Shown here piece by piece: positions 16,390-25,218 of a stretch of 64,000 bases of DNA (its first letter is position 1; each line of letters begins with the position of its first letter). Below the pieces are notes generated by a model. That model saw only the letters and a list, made by a program, of their open reading frames with translations. It had not been told where the DNA came from and searched no databases. A program made the position numbers and the translations under genes. Source of the DNA: Nocardia brasiliensis ATCC 700358 (lineage in GTDB: Bacteria > Actinomycetota > Actinomycetes > Mycobacteriales > Mycobacteriaceae); assembly GCF_000250675.2 (NCBI RefSeq), contig NC_018681.1, forward strand, positions 1,860,001 to 1,924,000. Direction: 5' to 3'.

Positions 16390-17765
16390 GAAGCCTTTCC
16401 GGACTACGCAGACGGCCTTCGGCCGCGCCGGCGCGCACCGACAACGCCGTGCCCGCAACGACCTATCTCGACCCGACGGTCGATCCCCCGATCGTCGCCG
16501 CGCTGGTGCGGCCGCTGCTGCAACTGCGGTCCACGCTCGGTTCGGGGGTCGCCGTGCCGAATCAGACCGCGACCGCCGCGCTGTCCGCCGCGAGCACCCA
16601 GGCCGCCGACACCGAGGCCCCGCACCGCGACGGCCTGCACGCGCTGGAGTCGACCTGGACCTCGCGCGGCGCCGACGCGGCGGTGCCCGCGCTGCGCACC
16701 ACGCAGACCGAGATCGGCGAAATCTCCGACCGCGGACCGGCTTACCTGAGCGTGCTCGGTGACGCGCATGCCACCAGCGCGCGCGCCGCGCGCACGGTCG
16801 ATCAGATCATCGCCGACTTCCGCAGCGACGCCCGCCAGATTCTCGGCAACGCGACCGCCGCGCCGGACACCGACGCGGTGATCGCGCGGGCCACCCAGGC
16901 CCTGCGGGACGCGCTCACCACGGTCAACGCCGCGCAGACCGAAATGGACGACCACAGCAGGCGGCTCGACGCGATGGGCCCGCTCACGGTCACACAACCG
17001 TCCGGGGTCACCACGGCGCAGCCGTACTCGTCCGGCCCCTACTCGTCCGGTACCTACCCGCCCGGTGTGACGAGCCAATACGTGCCGGGCACGACCGCCA
17101 ACGGGCAGCCGATGGATCCGGCGCTGGCCGCGCAACTCCAGTTGCAGCAGCAGTTGATCTCGGCGGGGGTGCAGGTCGGTACCGCGGCGATCAACGCGGG
17201 CGTCGACATCGGCACGAACATCATCGACAAGATCGCGGGCGTCGGCACCCACATCATCGACAAGGTCGCCGAGGTCGGCACGCACGCCATCGATACGGTG
17301 GCGGCCGGCGCGGACAAGGCCGTCACCGAGGCGATCCGTCCCGGCAGCACCACCGGCGACGGGCAGAACGGCTCGTCGAATTCGAGTGGCTCGCCGAAGC
17401 TGTTCGATTTCGGCGCGGGCGCGCGTACTCCGGCACCCAGTGGTCCGAGCGGTCCGAGCAGTGTGATTCCGCCGTCCGGACCGGGCTCCGCGCCGACCGC
17501 GAACGAGGCGCCGCCGAAACCGGAGTCGCGGCCGGCCCCCGCGCCTGCCCCGGCGCCCCCGGTGGTGGACGACGCGCCGTCGCGTTCCGCCGCGCCGGAT
17601 CAGCCGCATCCGCCGGGCACCACCGGCGGCGTCGCGTTGCCGCCGTCGCCGCCGCCGGACGATCGGGAGCACAAGCCCCGCGAAGGCCAGCTCGGCGTGA
17701 CCGTGCCGACCGCGGTGGTCGCCGTGACACCGGTGCTCGGCGACTACGACGATGACACCCTCTGA
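16386..17765 (+). CDS. Large type VII secretion-associated protein with hendecad repeats
   Basis: A 459-residue protein. Residues 1-200 are helical and Ala-rich, perhaps a PPE/EspB-like four-helix region. A Pro/Ser/Tyr linker follows (SSGPYSSGTYPPG), then a Gln-rich helix and four 11-residue repeats (residues 265-308). The C-terminus is Pro-rich, disordered, and ends near GVTVPTAVVAVTPVLGDYDDDTL. No signal peptide is present, as expected for an ESX substrate. The start overlaps the EspC-like gene by four bases. The exact family was not recognised; a secreted partner of the EspC-like protein is the best inference. Confidence 0.75.
   Translation: MRSLSGLRRRPSAAPARTDNAVPATTYLDPTVDPPIVAALVRPLLQLRSTLGSGVAVPNQTATAALSAASTQAADTEAPHRDGLHALESTWTSRGADAAVPALRTTQTEIGEISDRGPAYLSVLGDAHATSARAARTVDQIIADFRSDARQILGNATAAPDTDAVIARATQALRDALTTVNAAQTEMDDHSRRLDAMGPLTVTQPSGVTTAQPYSSGPYSSGTYPPGVTSQYVPGTTANGQPMDPALAAQLQLQQQLISAGVQVGTAAINAGVDIGTNIIDKIAGVGTHIIDKVAEVGTHAIDTVAAGADKAVTEAIRPGSTTGDGQNGSSNSSGSPKLFDFGAGARTPAPSGPSGPSSVIPPSGPGSAPTANEAPPKPESRPAPAPAPAPPVVDDAPSRSAAPDQPHPPGTTGGVALPPSPPPDDREHKPREGQLGVTVPTAVVAVTPVLGDYDDDTL
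17178..17309 (+). repeat. Four in-frame 33-bp (11-residue) repeats
   Basis: Four consecutive 33-bp units encode GTAAINAGVDI, GTNIIDKIAGV, GTHIIDKVAEV and GTHAIDTVAAG. An 11-residue period with alternating Ile/Val and polar residues makes an amphipathic 11/3 helix, as in perilipin- or synuclein-like lipid-surface segments. The middle two units are the most alike at DNA level. Confidence 0.8.
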
Positions 17766-18762
17766 CCCGAATTCTCCGGGTCGGCAAGAGGGGCAGGGCA
17801 ATCCGTTCGATACCGGACTGCCCATGGTGCGCACGCCCGTCGGCAAAGCGCGCAAGCGGCGGCGTCCGTCCGGGCGCCGGTCGCCGGTGCGCCGCCGAGA
17901 TCCGGAGGTCTACGTGCCCGAGCCGAACCCGGACGCACCGGCCGCCCGGCCGCGGCGGACCGGTGACTGGGAGCAATGGCTGGACCTGCCGGCGCGGACG
18001 GCCGAGCAGGTACCGGAACCGTCGGTGGCACCGGAGCGGCGACGCGTCCCCGCGGCGGACGAGGACGATCGAGCCGGCGGCTACGACGACAATGTCGCCC
18101 CGCCGCCCGCGATCATCAACCGGTCCGGCATCCATCCGGGCGTACCGCTGCGCCATCCGACCCGTCAGCGCAGCAGGCAGTCGAACGGCAATCGGATCCT
18201 CGCCGTACTGATCGTGCTCGGCGTCGGGATCGCGGTGGTCTCGATCCTGTACACCGCGATCAACGGTCTGGGCGGCGACGACAAGCCCGCCGCGGCCAGT
18301 TCGACGGTGCGCGCGCCGGGCGCGGTGACGACCGCGGCGACCAGCACCGCACCGCCCGCACAGGCCTCGGCGATCGCGACCCAGGGGTGCGAACAGCGGC
18401 GTACTCCTGACATCGTGTCCGGCACCGATCCCGGCGGCACCGCCACCGGCCCGGACGCCATCCTCGCGTTCGAATACGCCTACTACGTGGAGCGTTCCGG
18501 ATATCGGGCGCGTGCGGTGGTCGCCGACAACGCGATCGTCTCGCCCGCCGACCAGATCCAGCGCGGGATCAACCAGACTCCCGTCGGCACCCGCTATTGC
18601 GTCCTGGTCACCCGGGCCAAGGACGGTGACGACGGACTCGCGCACTGGGAGGTGAAACTCACCGAGCAGTACCCCGGCGAACAGCCGCGCACCTTCACCC
18701 AGCTCATCACGACCCGCACGCTCGCCTCCCGCACGCTCATCACCGCGATCGCCTCCGGCTGA
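17752..18762 (+). CDS. Single-pass membrane protein of the type VII-associated operon
   Basis: A 336-residue protein. Residues 1-140 are cytoplasmic, disordered and basic/Pro-rich (KARKRRRPSGRRSPVRRR). One transmembrane helix follows (ILAVLIVLGVGIAVVSILYTAI, about 146-168), then a Thr/Ala linker and an outside alpha/beta domain with two Cys (ATQGCEQRR… TRYCVLVTRAKDG…HWEVKLTEQYPG). The gene overlaps the previous one by 14 bp. The outer domain looks like an NTF2-like or lipoprotein-like fold of unknown role. It could act as a membrane or periplasmic partner for the two upstream products. Confidence 0.78.
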   Translation: MTPSDPNSPGRQEGQGNPFDTGLPMVRTPVGKARKRRRPSGRRSPVRRRDPEVYVPEPNPDAPAARPRRTGDWEQWLDLPARTAEQVPEPSVAPERRRVPAADEDDRAGGYDDNVAPPPAIINRSGIHPGVPLRHPTRQRSRQSNGNRILAVLIVLGVGIAVVSILYTAINGLGGDDKPAAASSTVRAPGAVTTAATSTAPPAQASAIATQGCEQRRTPDIVSGTDPGGTATGPDAILAFEYAYYVERSGYRARAVVADNAIVSPADQIQRGINQTPVGTRYCVLVTRAKDGDDGLAHWEVKLTEQYPGEQPRTFTQLITTRTLASRTLITAIASG

Positions 18763-18871
18763 CCGGGCGCGCGGGTAACGCCGATTTCCGGGGCAGGAAA
18801 AGTGTTGTCTGGGAACGCCGTTCGCGGGTGGATACCGTTCGTTCGACAGGGAGTTGTCAACGAGGTGTGCG

Positions 18872-19024
18872 GTGCACAGTTGGGGTCGGGATATGCGTAT
18901 TTCCAAGCGGACGGTGGCCGAAACCGCGGCGGTGGTGGCCTTCATTCTGTCTGCCGTGGTGGCCGCGCCGCCGGCCGACTCGGCCTCGGCGCCGCACCCC
19001 GGATCCACTGTCGTTCAAAGGTAG
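18872..19024 (+). CDS. Possible small secreted peptide
   Basis: A short frame of 50 codons from a GTG at 18872, or 43 from the ATG at 18893, ending TAG at 19022-19024. It has a signal-peptide pattern: MRISKRT, a hydrophobic core (AAVVAFILSAVVAAP), then ADSASAP as a likely cleavage region and a very short mature part. It may be a small exported peptide or the remains of a longer secreted protein. No homologue was recognised. The rest of 18763-19137 holds nothing clear. Confidence 0.4.
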   Translation: MHSWGRDMRISKRTVAETAAVVAFILSAVVAAPPADSASAPHPGSTVVQR

Positions 19025-19137
19025 TACACGCTGGGTAACGGGGCTTTCGATGCTTGCCTGGTGACTCGCGGTCTGCGAAAGTAGTGCACCGGATAGTTTC
19101 GTTTTCGATTAGCTCGATGCAGAAGGCGAGTCGGCAG

Positions 19138-19815
19138 ATGATGTCGATGCTGTGGATCACGCTTCCCTACAGTGCGTTTCTGTCGTTCGTCCTCGGCCAC
19201 GTGTGGCGTTATCGGCACGATCGGTTCAGTTGGTTCGGCAATCGCGAAGAGACCGACCCCGGCCAGCGGTTCGGCACGACCGCGCTGCGCGTCGGCGTCG
19301 GTGTGCTGATCGCGGCGCGGGTGACCGAGTTGCTGGTCTCCGGGCCGCACGGTCATCCGGACGGCCCGCTCTACATGGCCCTCGCCGTCGTCGAGATCGG
19401 CGCGCTGGTCGCCGCCGCGGTCGGCGCGGTATTGCTGTTCGTCCCCGACATCATCGGTGGGTCGGCCCGGCCGGTGCTCAGCCCGTTCGACCGCATCACC
19501 TTCCCGCTGATGGTGACCGCGCTGCTGTCCTGGGTGGCGATCAAGTTCGACCCGAACTCCACCGAAGGCGGATATCGCACCGCCGAAACGCTTTTCGTCT
19601 GGTTCCGGTCGCTGTTCAGTCTCCATCCGCAACCCGACGTCATGGTGCACGCGCCGCTCATCTATCAGGCCCGGGGCTTGATCCTGATGGTGTTCATCGC
19701 GATCTGGCCCTACACCCGGCTGGCCGGTGTGATGGCGGATCCGATCTGCCGCGCGCTGCTGCGGATCAAGGCCGAACCCGCGCCGGAATCGCCGCGGGCG
19801 CTCGCCACCGGGTAG
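19138..19815 (+). CDS. Orphan NarI-like (nitrate reductase gamma-like) membrane protein
   Basis: A 225-residue protein with five hydrophobic segments. The order and landmarks follow NarI, the heme b subunit of membrane nitrate reductase: an N-terminal helix ending GHVWRYRHDRFSWFG, a middle pair, and a last helix ending WPYTRLAGV (NarI: FPFSRLIHIW, recalled). No narG, narH or narJ is nearby. By eye alignment the four heme-ligand histidines of NarI correspond to Arg51, Arg61, Arg179 and Gly197, so it may not bind heme. ATG 19138 is chosen for the GAAGGCGAG site before it; upstream in-frame ATGs at 19054 and 19117 lack such a site. Its role is unknown. Confidence 0.75.
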   Translation: MMSMLWITLPYSAFLSFVLGHVWRYRHDRFSWFGNREETDPGQRFGTTALRVGVGVLIAARVTELLVSGPHGHPDGPLYMALAVVEIGALVAAAVGAVLLFVPDIIGGSARPVLSPFDRITFPLMVTALLSWVAIKFDPNSTEGGYRTAETLFVWFRSLFSLHPQPDVMVHAPLIYQARGLILMVFIAIWPYTRLAGVMADPICRALLRIKAEPAPESPRALATG

Positions 19816-19936
19816 CCGTGCGTCCACGGAACCGGCTGTGCCGCAACGCCGTACAAGACCGTCCGGTATCCGGCATACTGCTGCTCCGGGGCAACGCCGT
19901 TTCGCTGATGGTGCCTCGCGGACGAAAGGCGGACCC

Positions 19937-21361
19937 ATGGCGCAGGACGAGCGCATCGACGCGACGGGACCGATCGAGCGTCGCACCATCGAGGTGATTC
20001 CCGACGCCGAACGGCACGGCACGCCGCGCAGCCAGTTCACCCTCTGGTTCGGGGCGAACATGCAGATCACCGCGATCGTCGACGGTGCGCTGGCGGTGGT
20101 GTTCGGGGCCGACGCGCTGTGGGCGATCCTCGGCCTGCTGATCGGCAACATCCTCGGCGGCATCGTGATGGCACTGCATTCGGCGCAGGGACCGCGCCTG
20201 GGGTTGCCGCAGATGATCTCCAGCCGAGCACAATTCGGGGTGTTCGGCGCCGTGCTGCCGCTGCTGCTCGTCGTCGTCATGTATCTCGGGTTCGCTGCGA
20301 CCGGCACGGTGCTCGCCGGTCAGGCGGTGAACAAGATCCTGCGCATCGAGGACGCGACGGTCGGGATTCTCGTGTTCGGCGCGCTCACCGCCGTGGTCGC
20401 GGTGACCGGGTACCGGCTCATCCACGTGGTCGGCCGGATTGCCACGGTGGTCGGCATCGTGGGCTTCGGCTATCTCGCGGTCCGGCTCGCCGCCGAATAC
20501 GACGTGCGCGCGCTGCTCGGGGCAGAGCCGTTCGATGCGGCCACCTTCGTGCTGGCCATCTCGCTCGGCGCGGGCTGGCAGCTCACCTTCGGGCCGTACG
20601 TGGCCGACTATTCGCGTTACCTGCCCCGCTCGACCAGCGATCGCACCACCTTCTGGGCGACCTTCGCGGGGAGTGTGCTGGGCTCGCAGTGGTCGATGAC
20701 GTTCGGCGCGATCGTCGCGGCGGCGGCGGGAAAAGCCTTCCTGGGCAACCAGGTCGGCTTCCTCGGTGAGCTGGCGGGGCCGTTCGTGCTCGGCTTGCTG
20801 ATCTATCTGGTGATCGTCGTCGGCAAGCTGACCGTCAACTGTCTCAACGCCTACGGCGGCTTCATGTGCATCCTGACCTCGGTGACCGCGTTCACCGGGC
20901 AATCGCGCGCCACGCCGATCGCCCGTGCCGCCTACATCGTCGGTTTCACGGTGGTGTCGATGTTGATCGCGATCGCGGCCAGCGCCGACTTCCTGAACAA
21001 TTTCAAGAACTTCGTGCTCACGCTGCTCATGGTGTTCACGCCGTGGAGTGCGATCAACCTGATCGACTACTACCTGATCTCCCGCGAGCGGATCGACATT
21101 CCGGCCCTCTATGACCCGGACGGTCGCTACGGTCGCTGGAACGCCACCGCGCTGGCCTGTTACGCCCTCGGCATTCTCGCGCAGATCCCGTTCCTGGCTC
21201 AGCAGCTCTACACCGGCCCGCTCACCGAAAAGCTCGGCGGAGCGGATATTTCCTGGATCGTCGGCATCGTCTGCACCGCCGCGATCTACTACCCCCTGGC
21301 CCGCCGCACCAGCAACCCACCGGACCAGATGATCTACCCGCCGGGCACCACCGATCGCTGA
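19937..21361 (+). CDS. NCS1-family purine/cytosine permease
   Basis: A 474-residue, 12-helix transporter. The start of the membrane region (RSQFTLWFGANMQITAIVDGALAVVFG) and later motifs (GPRLGLPQMISSRAQFGVFGA; FGPYVADYSRYLP; LNAYGGFMCILTSV) are typical of the nucleobase:cation symporter-1 family, which imports cytosine, purines, allantoin or hydantoins with H+ or Na+. The ATG at 19937 matches the family N-terminus. No nucleobase catabolic gene is nearby, so the substrate stays open. Confidence 0.9.
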   Translation: MAQDERIDATGPIERRTIEVIPDAERHGTPRSQFTLWFGANMQITAIVDGALAVVFGADALWAILGLLIGNILGGIVMALHSAQGPRLGLPQMISSRAQFGVFGAVLPLLLVVVMYLGFAATGTVLAGQAVNKILRIEDATVGILVFGALTAVVAVTGYRLIHVVGRIATVVGIVGFGYLAVRLAAEYDVRALLGAEPFDAATFVLAISLGAGWQLTFGPYVADYSRYLPRSTSDRTTFWATFAGSVLGSQWSMTFGAIVAAAAGKAFLGNQVGFLGELAGPFVLGLLIYLVIVVGKLTVNCLNAYGGFMCILTSVTAFTGQSRATPIARAAYIVGFTVVSMLIAIAASADFLNNFKNFVLTLLMVFTPWSAINLIDYYLISRERIDIPALYDPDGRYGRWNATALACYALGILAQIPFLAQQLYTGPLTEKLGGADISWIVGIVCTAAIYYPLARRTSNPPDQMIYPPGTTDR

Positions 21362-21403
21362 ACATGTCGCGGCCGCCCCGAGATTGCCGTCGGACGGCCG
21401 GAA

Positions 21404-23566
21404 TCATTTGTCGCCGAGAGGTTTTCGTCTGCCCAGGTCGGCGTTCGGGTCGGCCGTGCTGCCGAGCAAGGTCGTGACCTGGTCGGCGGGCATCGGGTAG
21501 TGGAAGTGCCAGCCCTGGGCGGTGTCGCAGCCCAGGGCGCGGAGTTGGTCGGCCTGGTGGCGGGTTTCGACGCATTCGGCGGTCACGGTGAAGCCGAGGG
21601 CGTGCGTGAGATCGATGATCGTCTCGAGCAGCAACAGGTCGGTCGGGCTCGCGGTGTCCGGGGTGCGGATGCGCTGGACGAACGGGCCCGCGAGCTTCAC
21701 CACGTGCAGCGGAAGTTGCCCGAGGTAGGCGAGATTCGAGTAGCCGGTGCCGAAATCGTCGATGGCGATCCGCACACCGGACTCGGCCAGTGTGTGCAAT
21801 GCCCGCAGTGGCCGGCCGGTGGTCTGCATGAACGCGCGCTCGGTCAGCTCCAGTTGCAGCAGGCCCGCCTCGATACCGGTTTCCGCGATCACCTGCTGCA
21901 CGTGATCGAGCCAGGCCGGATCGGCCACCTCGGCCGCCGAGACGTTCACGCTGATGGTCGGGGTGTGCGGGTGGCGCGTATGCCATTCCCGGCTGTCCAG
22001 GCAGGCGCGTTCGAGCACCACCGCGCCCAGCGCGCCGATATGGCCGTTGTCCTCGGCCAGGTCGACGAACCGGGCCGGGCTGAGCACGCCGAGATCGGGG
22101 TGGCGCCAGCGCACCAGCGCCTCGACGGCGACGGTCTGCCCGTCCGCGAGCGAGACGATCGGCTGATAGTCGAGGAAGAACTCGCCGTGCCGGATGGCCG
22201 AGGGCATCGCCGCGGACAGTTCGGCACTGGTGTGTTCGCGGCGGCCGCGATCGGCGTCGAAGATCGCGTAGCGGGCGCGGCCCGCGGCCTTGGCCCAATA
22301 CATGCTGGTGTCGGCGGCCTGCAGGAAATCACCGGTGGACGAGCGGTCCGCGCGCTCCTCCATCACGCCGATGCTCGCGGTGATCGCGAGGTGGTGCTCG
22401 TGCACATAGAACGGCTGGGACAGCGCGTGCAATACCGTGCGTGCCACCGCGGCCATCTCCTCGACGCCGCTGGAATGCGGGACGAGCACCACGAACTCGT
22501 CACCGCCCATCCGGGCCACGAGCTGATCGGCGCGCGTGGTGCAGGCACTGAGCCGGGCGGCGGCCTGGGCGAGCAACTCGTCGCCGACCGCGTGCCCGTA
22601 GGTGTCGTTGACGGTCTTGAAATGGTCCAGATCGACGTAGCAGAGCCCGACCCTGGTGCAGTCGGCGAACGCGGCGGTGAGCGCGTCGAAGAAGCGCGAT
22701 CGGTTCGGCAGGCCGGTCAGCTGATCGTGGTGCGCGCGATACTGCAGCCGTTCGCGCAGCGCCCGCCGCTCGGACACGTCCTCCACCAGCACCAGCGTGT
22801 ACTGCGGTTGTCCCTGCTCGTCCCGGATGAGCGAGACGTTGATGTGGGTCCACACCGTGCCGCCGTCCCGGTGCCGGTACGCCTTCTCCAACTGCACGTT
22901 GTCGTATTTGCCCGCGAGCACCCCGGCGTACTTCTGCCACATGTCGGGGCCGTCGTCGGGGTGCGTCAGATCGGTCACCGTAAGCCGGCACATCTCTTCG
23001 GGCCGGTAGCCGAGCATGTTCGCGAAGGCGTTGTTGACCTCGATGATGCGCCCGGTCATATCGGAGAGACCGGTGCCGATGCCGGCCTGGGAGAACACCG
23101 CTCGCAGCCGGGCTTCGCTGGAGCGCAACTGCTGCTCGACCATCCGGCGGGCGGCGATCTCGGCGGTGCGCACGCTCTCCTGTTCGGCGAGCAGCCAGGC
23201 GCGGAACGCGCGCAGGTAGCCGGTCGCGAACGCGCCGACCAGTTCGGCCACGCGCCCGGCGGGGACGTCGCTGGCCTCGGTGAGGTAGGTGTTCAGCACG
23301 GCCAGAGTGCGGCCGAGCACCTCGTCGCCGACGAAGTGCGATTCCGCCAGCCGGGCGCCCAGTTCCGCGACCTGTTCGGCGGGCGTGCCGGTCTCGGCGG
23401 CGATCGCGAATTCCTCGGCCAGCGTGGTGAGCAGCAACCGGGATTCGGCCGAACTCATGGGCACGACATGATCGCGCGGTCCGCCACCGAGCGCGGCCGC
23501 CCATTGCTCGGCCAGTTCGGCGTGCAGTCCGCCAGGATCTGAACCCCTCCCGGCATCCCACGCCAT
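21404..23566 (-). CDS. PAS-GGDEF-EAL cyclic-di-GMP signalling protein
   Basis: A 720-residue cytoplasmic protein. About 130 N-terminal residues form a helical sensor-like domain. A PAS domain follows (SSEARLRAVFSQAGIGTGLSDMTG…VSLIRDEQGQPQYTLVLVEDVSERRALRERL), then GGDEF (RMGGDEFVVLVPH) and EAL (AVEALVRWRHP). The GGDEF signature is intact, but the upstream inhibitory site reads RADQ rather than RxxD. In the EAL domain the Glu, Asn, ELTE and DDFGTG motifs are present, but the usual K-I-D is VVKLAG, so phosphodiesterase activity may be weak. The start at 23566 avoids overlap with the divergent methyltransferase gene. Confidence 0.9.
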   Translation of the reverse strand: MAWDAGRGSDPGGLHAELAEQWAAALGGGPRDHVVPMSSAESRLLLTTLAEEFAIAAETGTPAEQVAELGARLAESHFVGDEVLGRTLAVLNTYLTEASDVPAGRVAELVGAFATGYLRAFRAWLLAEQESVRTAEIAARRMVEQQLRSSEARLRAVFSQAGIGTGLSDMTGRIIEVNNAFANMLGYRPEEMCRLTVTDLTHPDDGPDMWQKYAGVLAGKYDNVQLEKAYRHRDGGTVWTHINVSLIRDEQGQPQYTLVLVEDVSERRALRERLQYRAHHDQLTGLPNRSRFFDALTAAFADCTRVGLCYVDLDHFKTVNDTYGHAVGDELLAQAAARLSACTTRADQLVARMGGDEFVVLVPHSSGVEEMAAVARTVLHALSQPFYVHEHHLAITASIGVMEERADRSSTGDFLQAADTSMYWAKAAGRARYAIFDADRGRREHTSAELSAAMPSAIRHGEFFLDYQPIVSLADGQTVAVEALVRWRHPDLGVLSPARFVDLAEDNGHIGALGAVVLERACLDSREWHTRHPHTPTISVNVSAAEVADPAWLDHVQQVIAETGIEAGLLQLELTERAFMQTTGRPLRALHTLAESGVRIAIDDFGTGYSNLAYLGQLPLHVVKLAGPFVQRIRTPDTASPTDLLLLETIIDLTHALGFTVTAECVETRHQADQLRALGCDTAQGWHFHYPMPADQVTTLLGSTADPNADLGRRKPLGDK

Positions 23567-23695
23567 AAGCTCTGATCGTAGTCCGGTTTGCTGGCGCTCG
23601 CCCAACTGCGGGCGACGTGCGAACCCGGCTACGATGACGAAGCTTTCGCCGCGTCGATCGTGAGCTGGCGATATTTCTAGGAGGGTTCGGGATCG

Positions 23696-24502
23696 ATGAC
23701 CAGACCGAGTTGGGCGCCCGAGGGAATCGATCTGGATCGGCCCAGCGCCTCCAGGGTGTACGACTACTTCGTCGGCGGCATGCACAACTTCGAGATCGAC
23801 CGGACCCTGGCCAGGCAGATCGAGGCGTTCACCCCCAACGTGGCCGAAACCATGCGGGCCAACCGCGATTTGCTGCGCCGATGCGTACGGTTCCTGATCG
23901 ATGAGGGCATCACCCAGTTCCTCGACATCGGCTCCGGCATCCCGACCGTCGGCAACGTGCACGAGGTCGCGCAGGGCCGAAACCCTTCAGCGCGAGTCGT
24001 TTACGTGGACATCGACCCGGTCGCCGTGGCGCACAGCCGGGCCATTCTGGACGGCAATCCCGCCGCGGCGGTGGTGCGCGCGGATATCGGCGACCCCGAA
24101 GCCATCCTGGCCGATCCGGCCGTGGCGGAACTGATCGATTTCGAACAGCCGGTGGCGGTGCTCGCGCTCGGCGTGCTGCATTTCGTCGCCGACGACGCCG
24201 ACCCGACGGGCTGCGTGGCCCGGCTGCGCGACGCGGTCGTGCCCGGCAGTTACCTGGCCATCACCCACGCCACCGCCGACGGACAGCCCGAGGAGGTGCT
24301 CGAGGCGCAGAAACTGTCCGGGCGCACCTCGACCGAGATCGTGCTGCGCAGCCGGCCGGAGATCGCCGAGTTCTTCGTGGGCTGGGACCTGCTCGATCCG
24401 GGACTCGTGCACCTGCCGCTATGGCGGCCGGAGAACGCTACGGATATCGGCGAGTTCCCGGAGCGCTCCGGGGCTTACGGCGGCGTCGCCCGCAAATCCT
24501 GA
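23696..24502 (+). CDS. SAM-dependent methyltransferase, DUF574 type
   Basis: A 268-residue protein. The opening SWAPEGIDLDRPSASRVYDYFVGGMHNFEIDR is the hallmark of the actinobacterial DUF574 (Methyltransf_19) group, and the SAM-binding motif is FLDIGSGIPTVGNVHEVA with VVYVDIDPVAVAHSR. These proteins have a Rossmann methyltransferase fold but mostly unknown substrates. A strong AGGAGGG site precedes the ATG. The gene is divergent from the GGDEF-EAL gene across 129 bases. Confidence 0.92.
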   Translation: MTRPSWAPEGIDLDRPSASRVYDYFVGGMHNFEIDRTLARQIEAFTPNVAETMRANRDLLRRCVRFLIDEGITQFLDIGSGIPTVGNVHEVAQGRNPSARVVYVDIDPVAVAHSRAILDGNPAAAVVRADIGDPEAILADPAVAELIDFEQPVAVLALGVLHFVADDADPTGCVARLRDAVVPGSYLAITHATADGQPEEVLEAQKLSGRTSTEIVLRSRPEIAEFFVGWDLLDPGLVHLPLWRPENATDIGEFPERSGAYGGVARKS

Positions 24503-24509
24503 TCGACCC

Positions 24510-25049
24510 TCAGGCGCTCGCGGTGCGCAGCGCGAACCAGCCGGTGCTCGGATCGGCGAACCCGTGATACATGAGCCGGACGCGCTGGTCGACCTCGAAG
24601 TGCCGGTAGACGATCGCCATCGCACGGCGCACGGCCGCCTCGCGGAAATCCGCGGTGCGGCGAAAACCGATGGGGTGCTCGGGAAGTAGCGCCAGCCGGG
24701 CCAGCTCGGCGGGATCGTCGAGATCGAGGCCGACCGGTGCGGTGGCGCTGATCTGATGGTCGTGCAGGATGGTCCCGACCTGCCCGGGTTCGGGCAGGCC
24801 CGCCAGAAACGCGCGGAACTCGGTGTGCACCAGGGCCGTTCGATCGGCGTCGGCCGATTCGGCCTGTACCCGGTCGATCAGGTCGGTGTCGGGGCTCGGC
24901 CCGGTGGCCGCGCTCGAGGGCGCTTGTTCGAGCAGATGCAGGATGCTGCCGCCGGGCAGCAACGGTTCGGGTGCGAGGAATACGGTGATGCTGGGGCAGC
25001 GGCAATCCTGCCCGAACAAACAGACCTTGACGTGTGATGGATCGGGCAT
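24510..25049 (-). CDS. Hypothetical protein with Cys-rich N-terminus
   Basis: A 179-residue soluble protein of no recognised family. The start reads MPDPSHVKVCLFGQDCRCPS, with three Cys within about 10 residues that might bind metal. The rest is acidic with a C-terminal alpha/beta region (RRAMAIVYRHFEVDQRVRLMYHGFADPSTGWFALR). The start at 25049 follows AGAGG; a 10-residue extension to 25079 is possible. It converges with the DUF574 methyltransferase gene. Confidence 0.65.
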   Translation of the reverse strand: MPDPSHVKVCLFGQDCRCPSITVFLAPEPLLPGGSILHLLEQAPSSAATGPSPDTDLIDRVQAESADADRTALVHTEFRAFLAGLPEPGQVGTILHDHQISATAPVGLDLDDPAELARLALLPEHPIGFRRTADFREAAVRRAMAIVYRHFEVDQRVRLMYHGFADPSTGWFALRTASA

Positions 25050-25218
25050 GGTGCCTCTTCCATGGAACGGGCCGGGCAACGCGACCCTGAGCGGATCAGG
25101 ACTTCGATGGATGCCGATCGCCGAATGCGGGCCGCTCCGACGTTCGACCGTGCCGCAGTTTTCTCAGTGTAGGAGCCCGCGCGTCCCCTGTGCACCCCTG
25201 CGGCAAGGTCGATCGCGC

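Noticed and set aside
16404..17855. Long minus-strand open frame (483 codons) opposite the type VII-associated gene
   Set aside because: Arg/Gly-rich composition typical of an antisense shadow in GC-rich DNA. The plus-strand gene has overlaps, repeats and domain logic.
21500..23542. 680-codon plus-strand frame opposite the GGDEF-EAL gene
   Set aside because: Shadow: the minus strand encodes clear PAS, GGDEF and EAL motifs.
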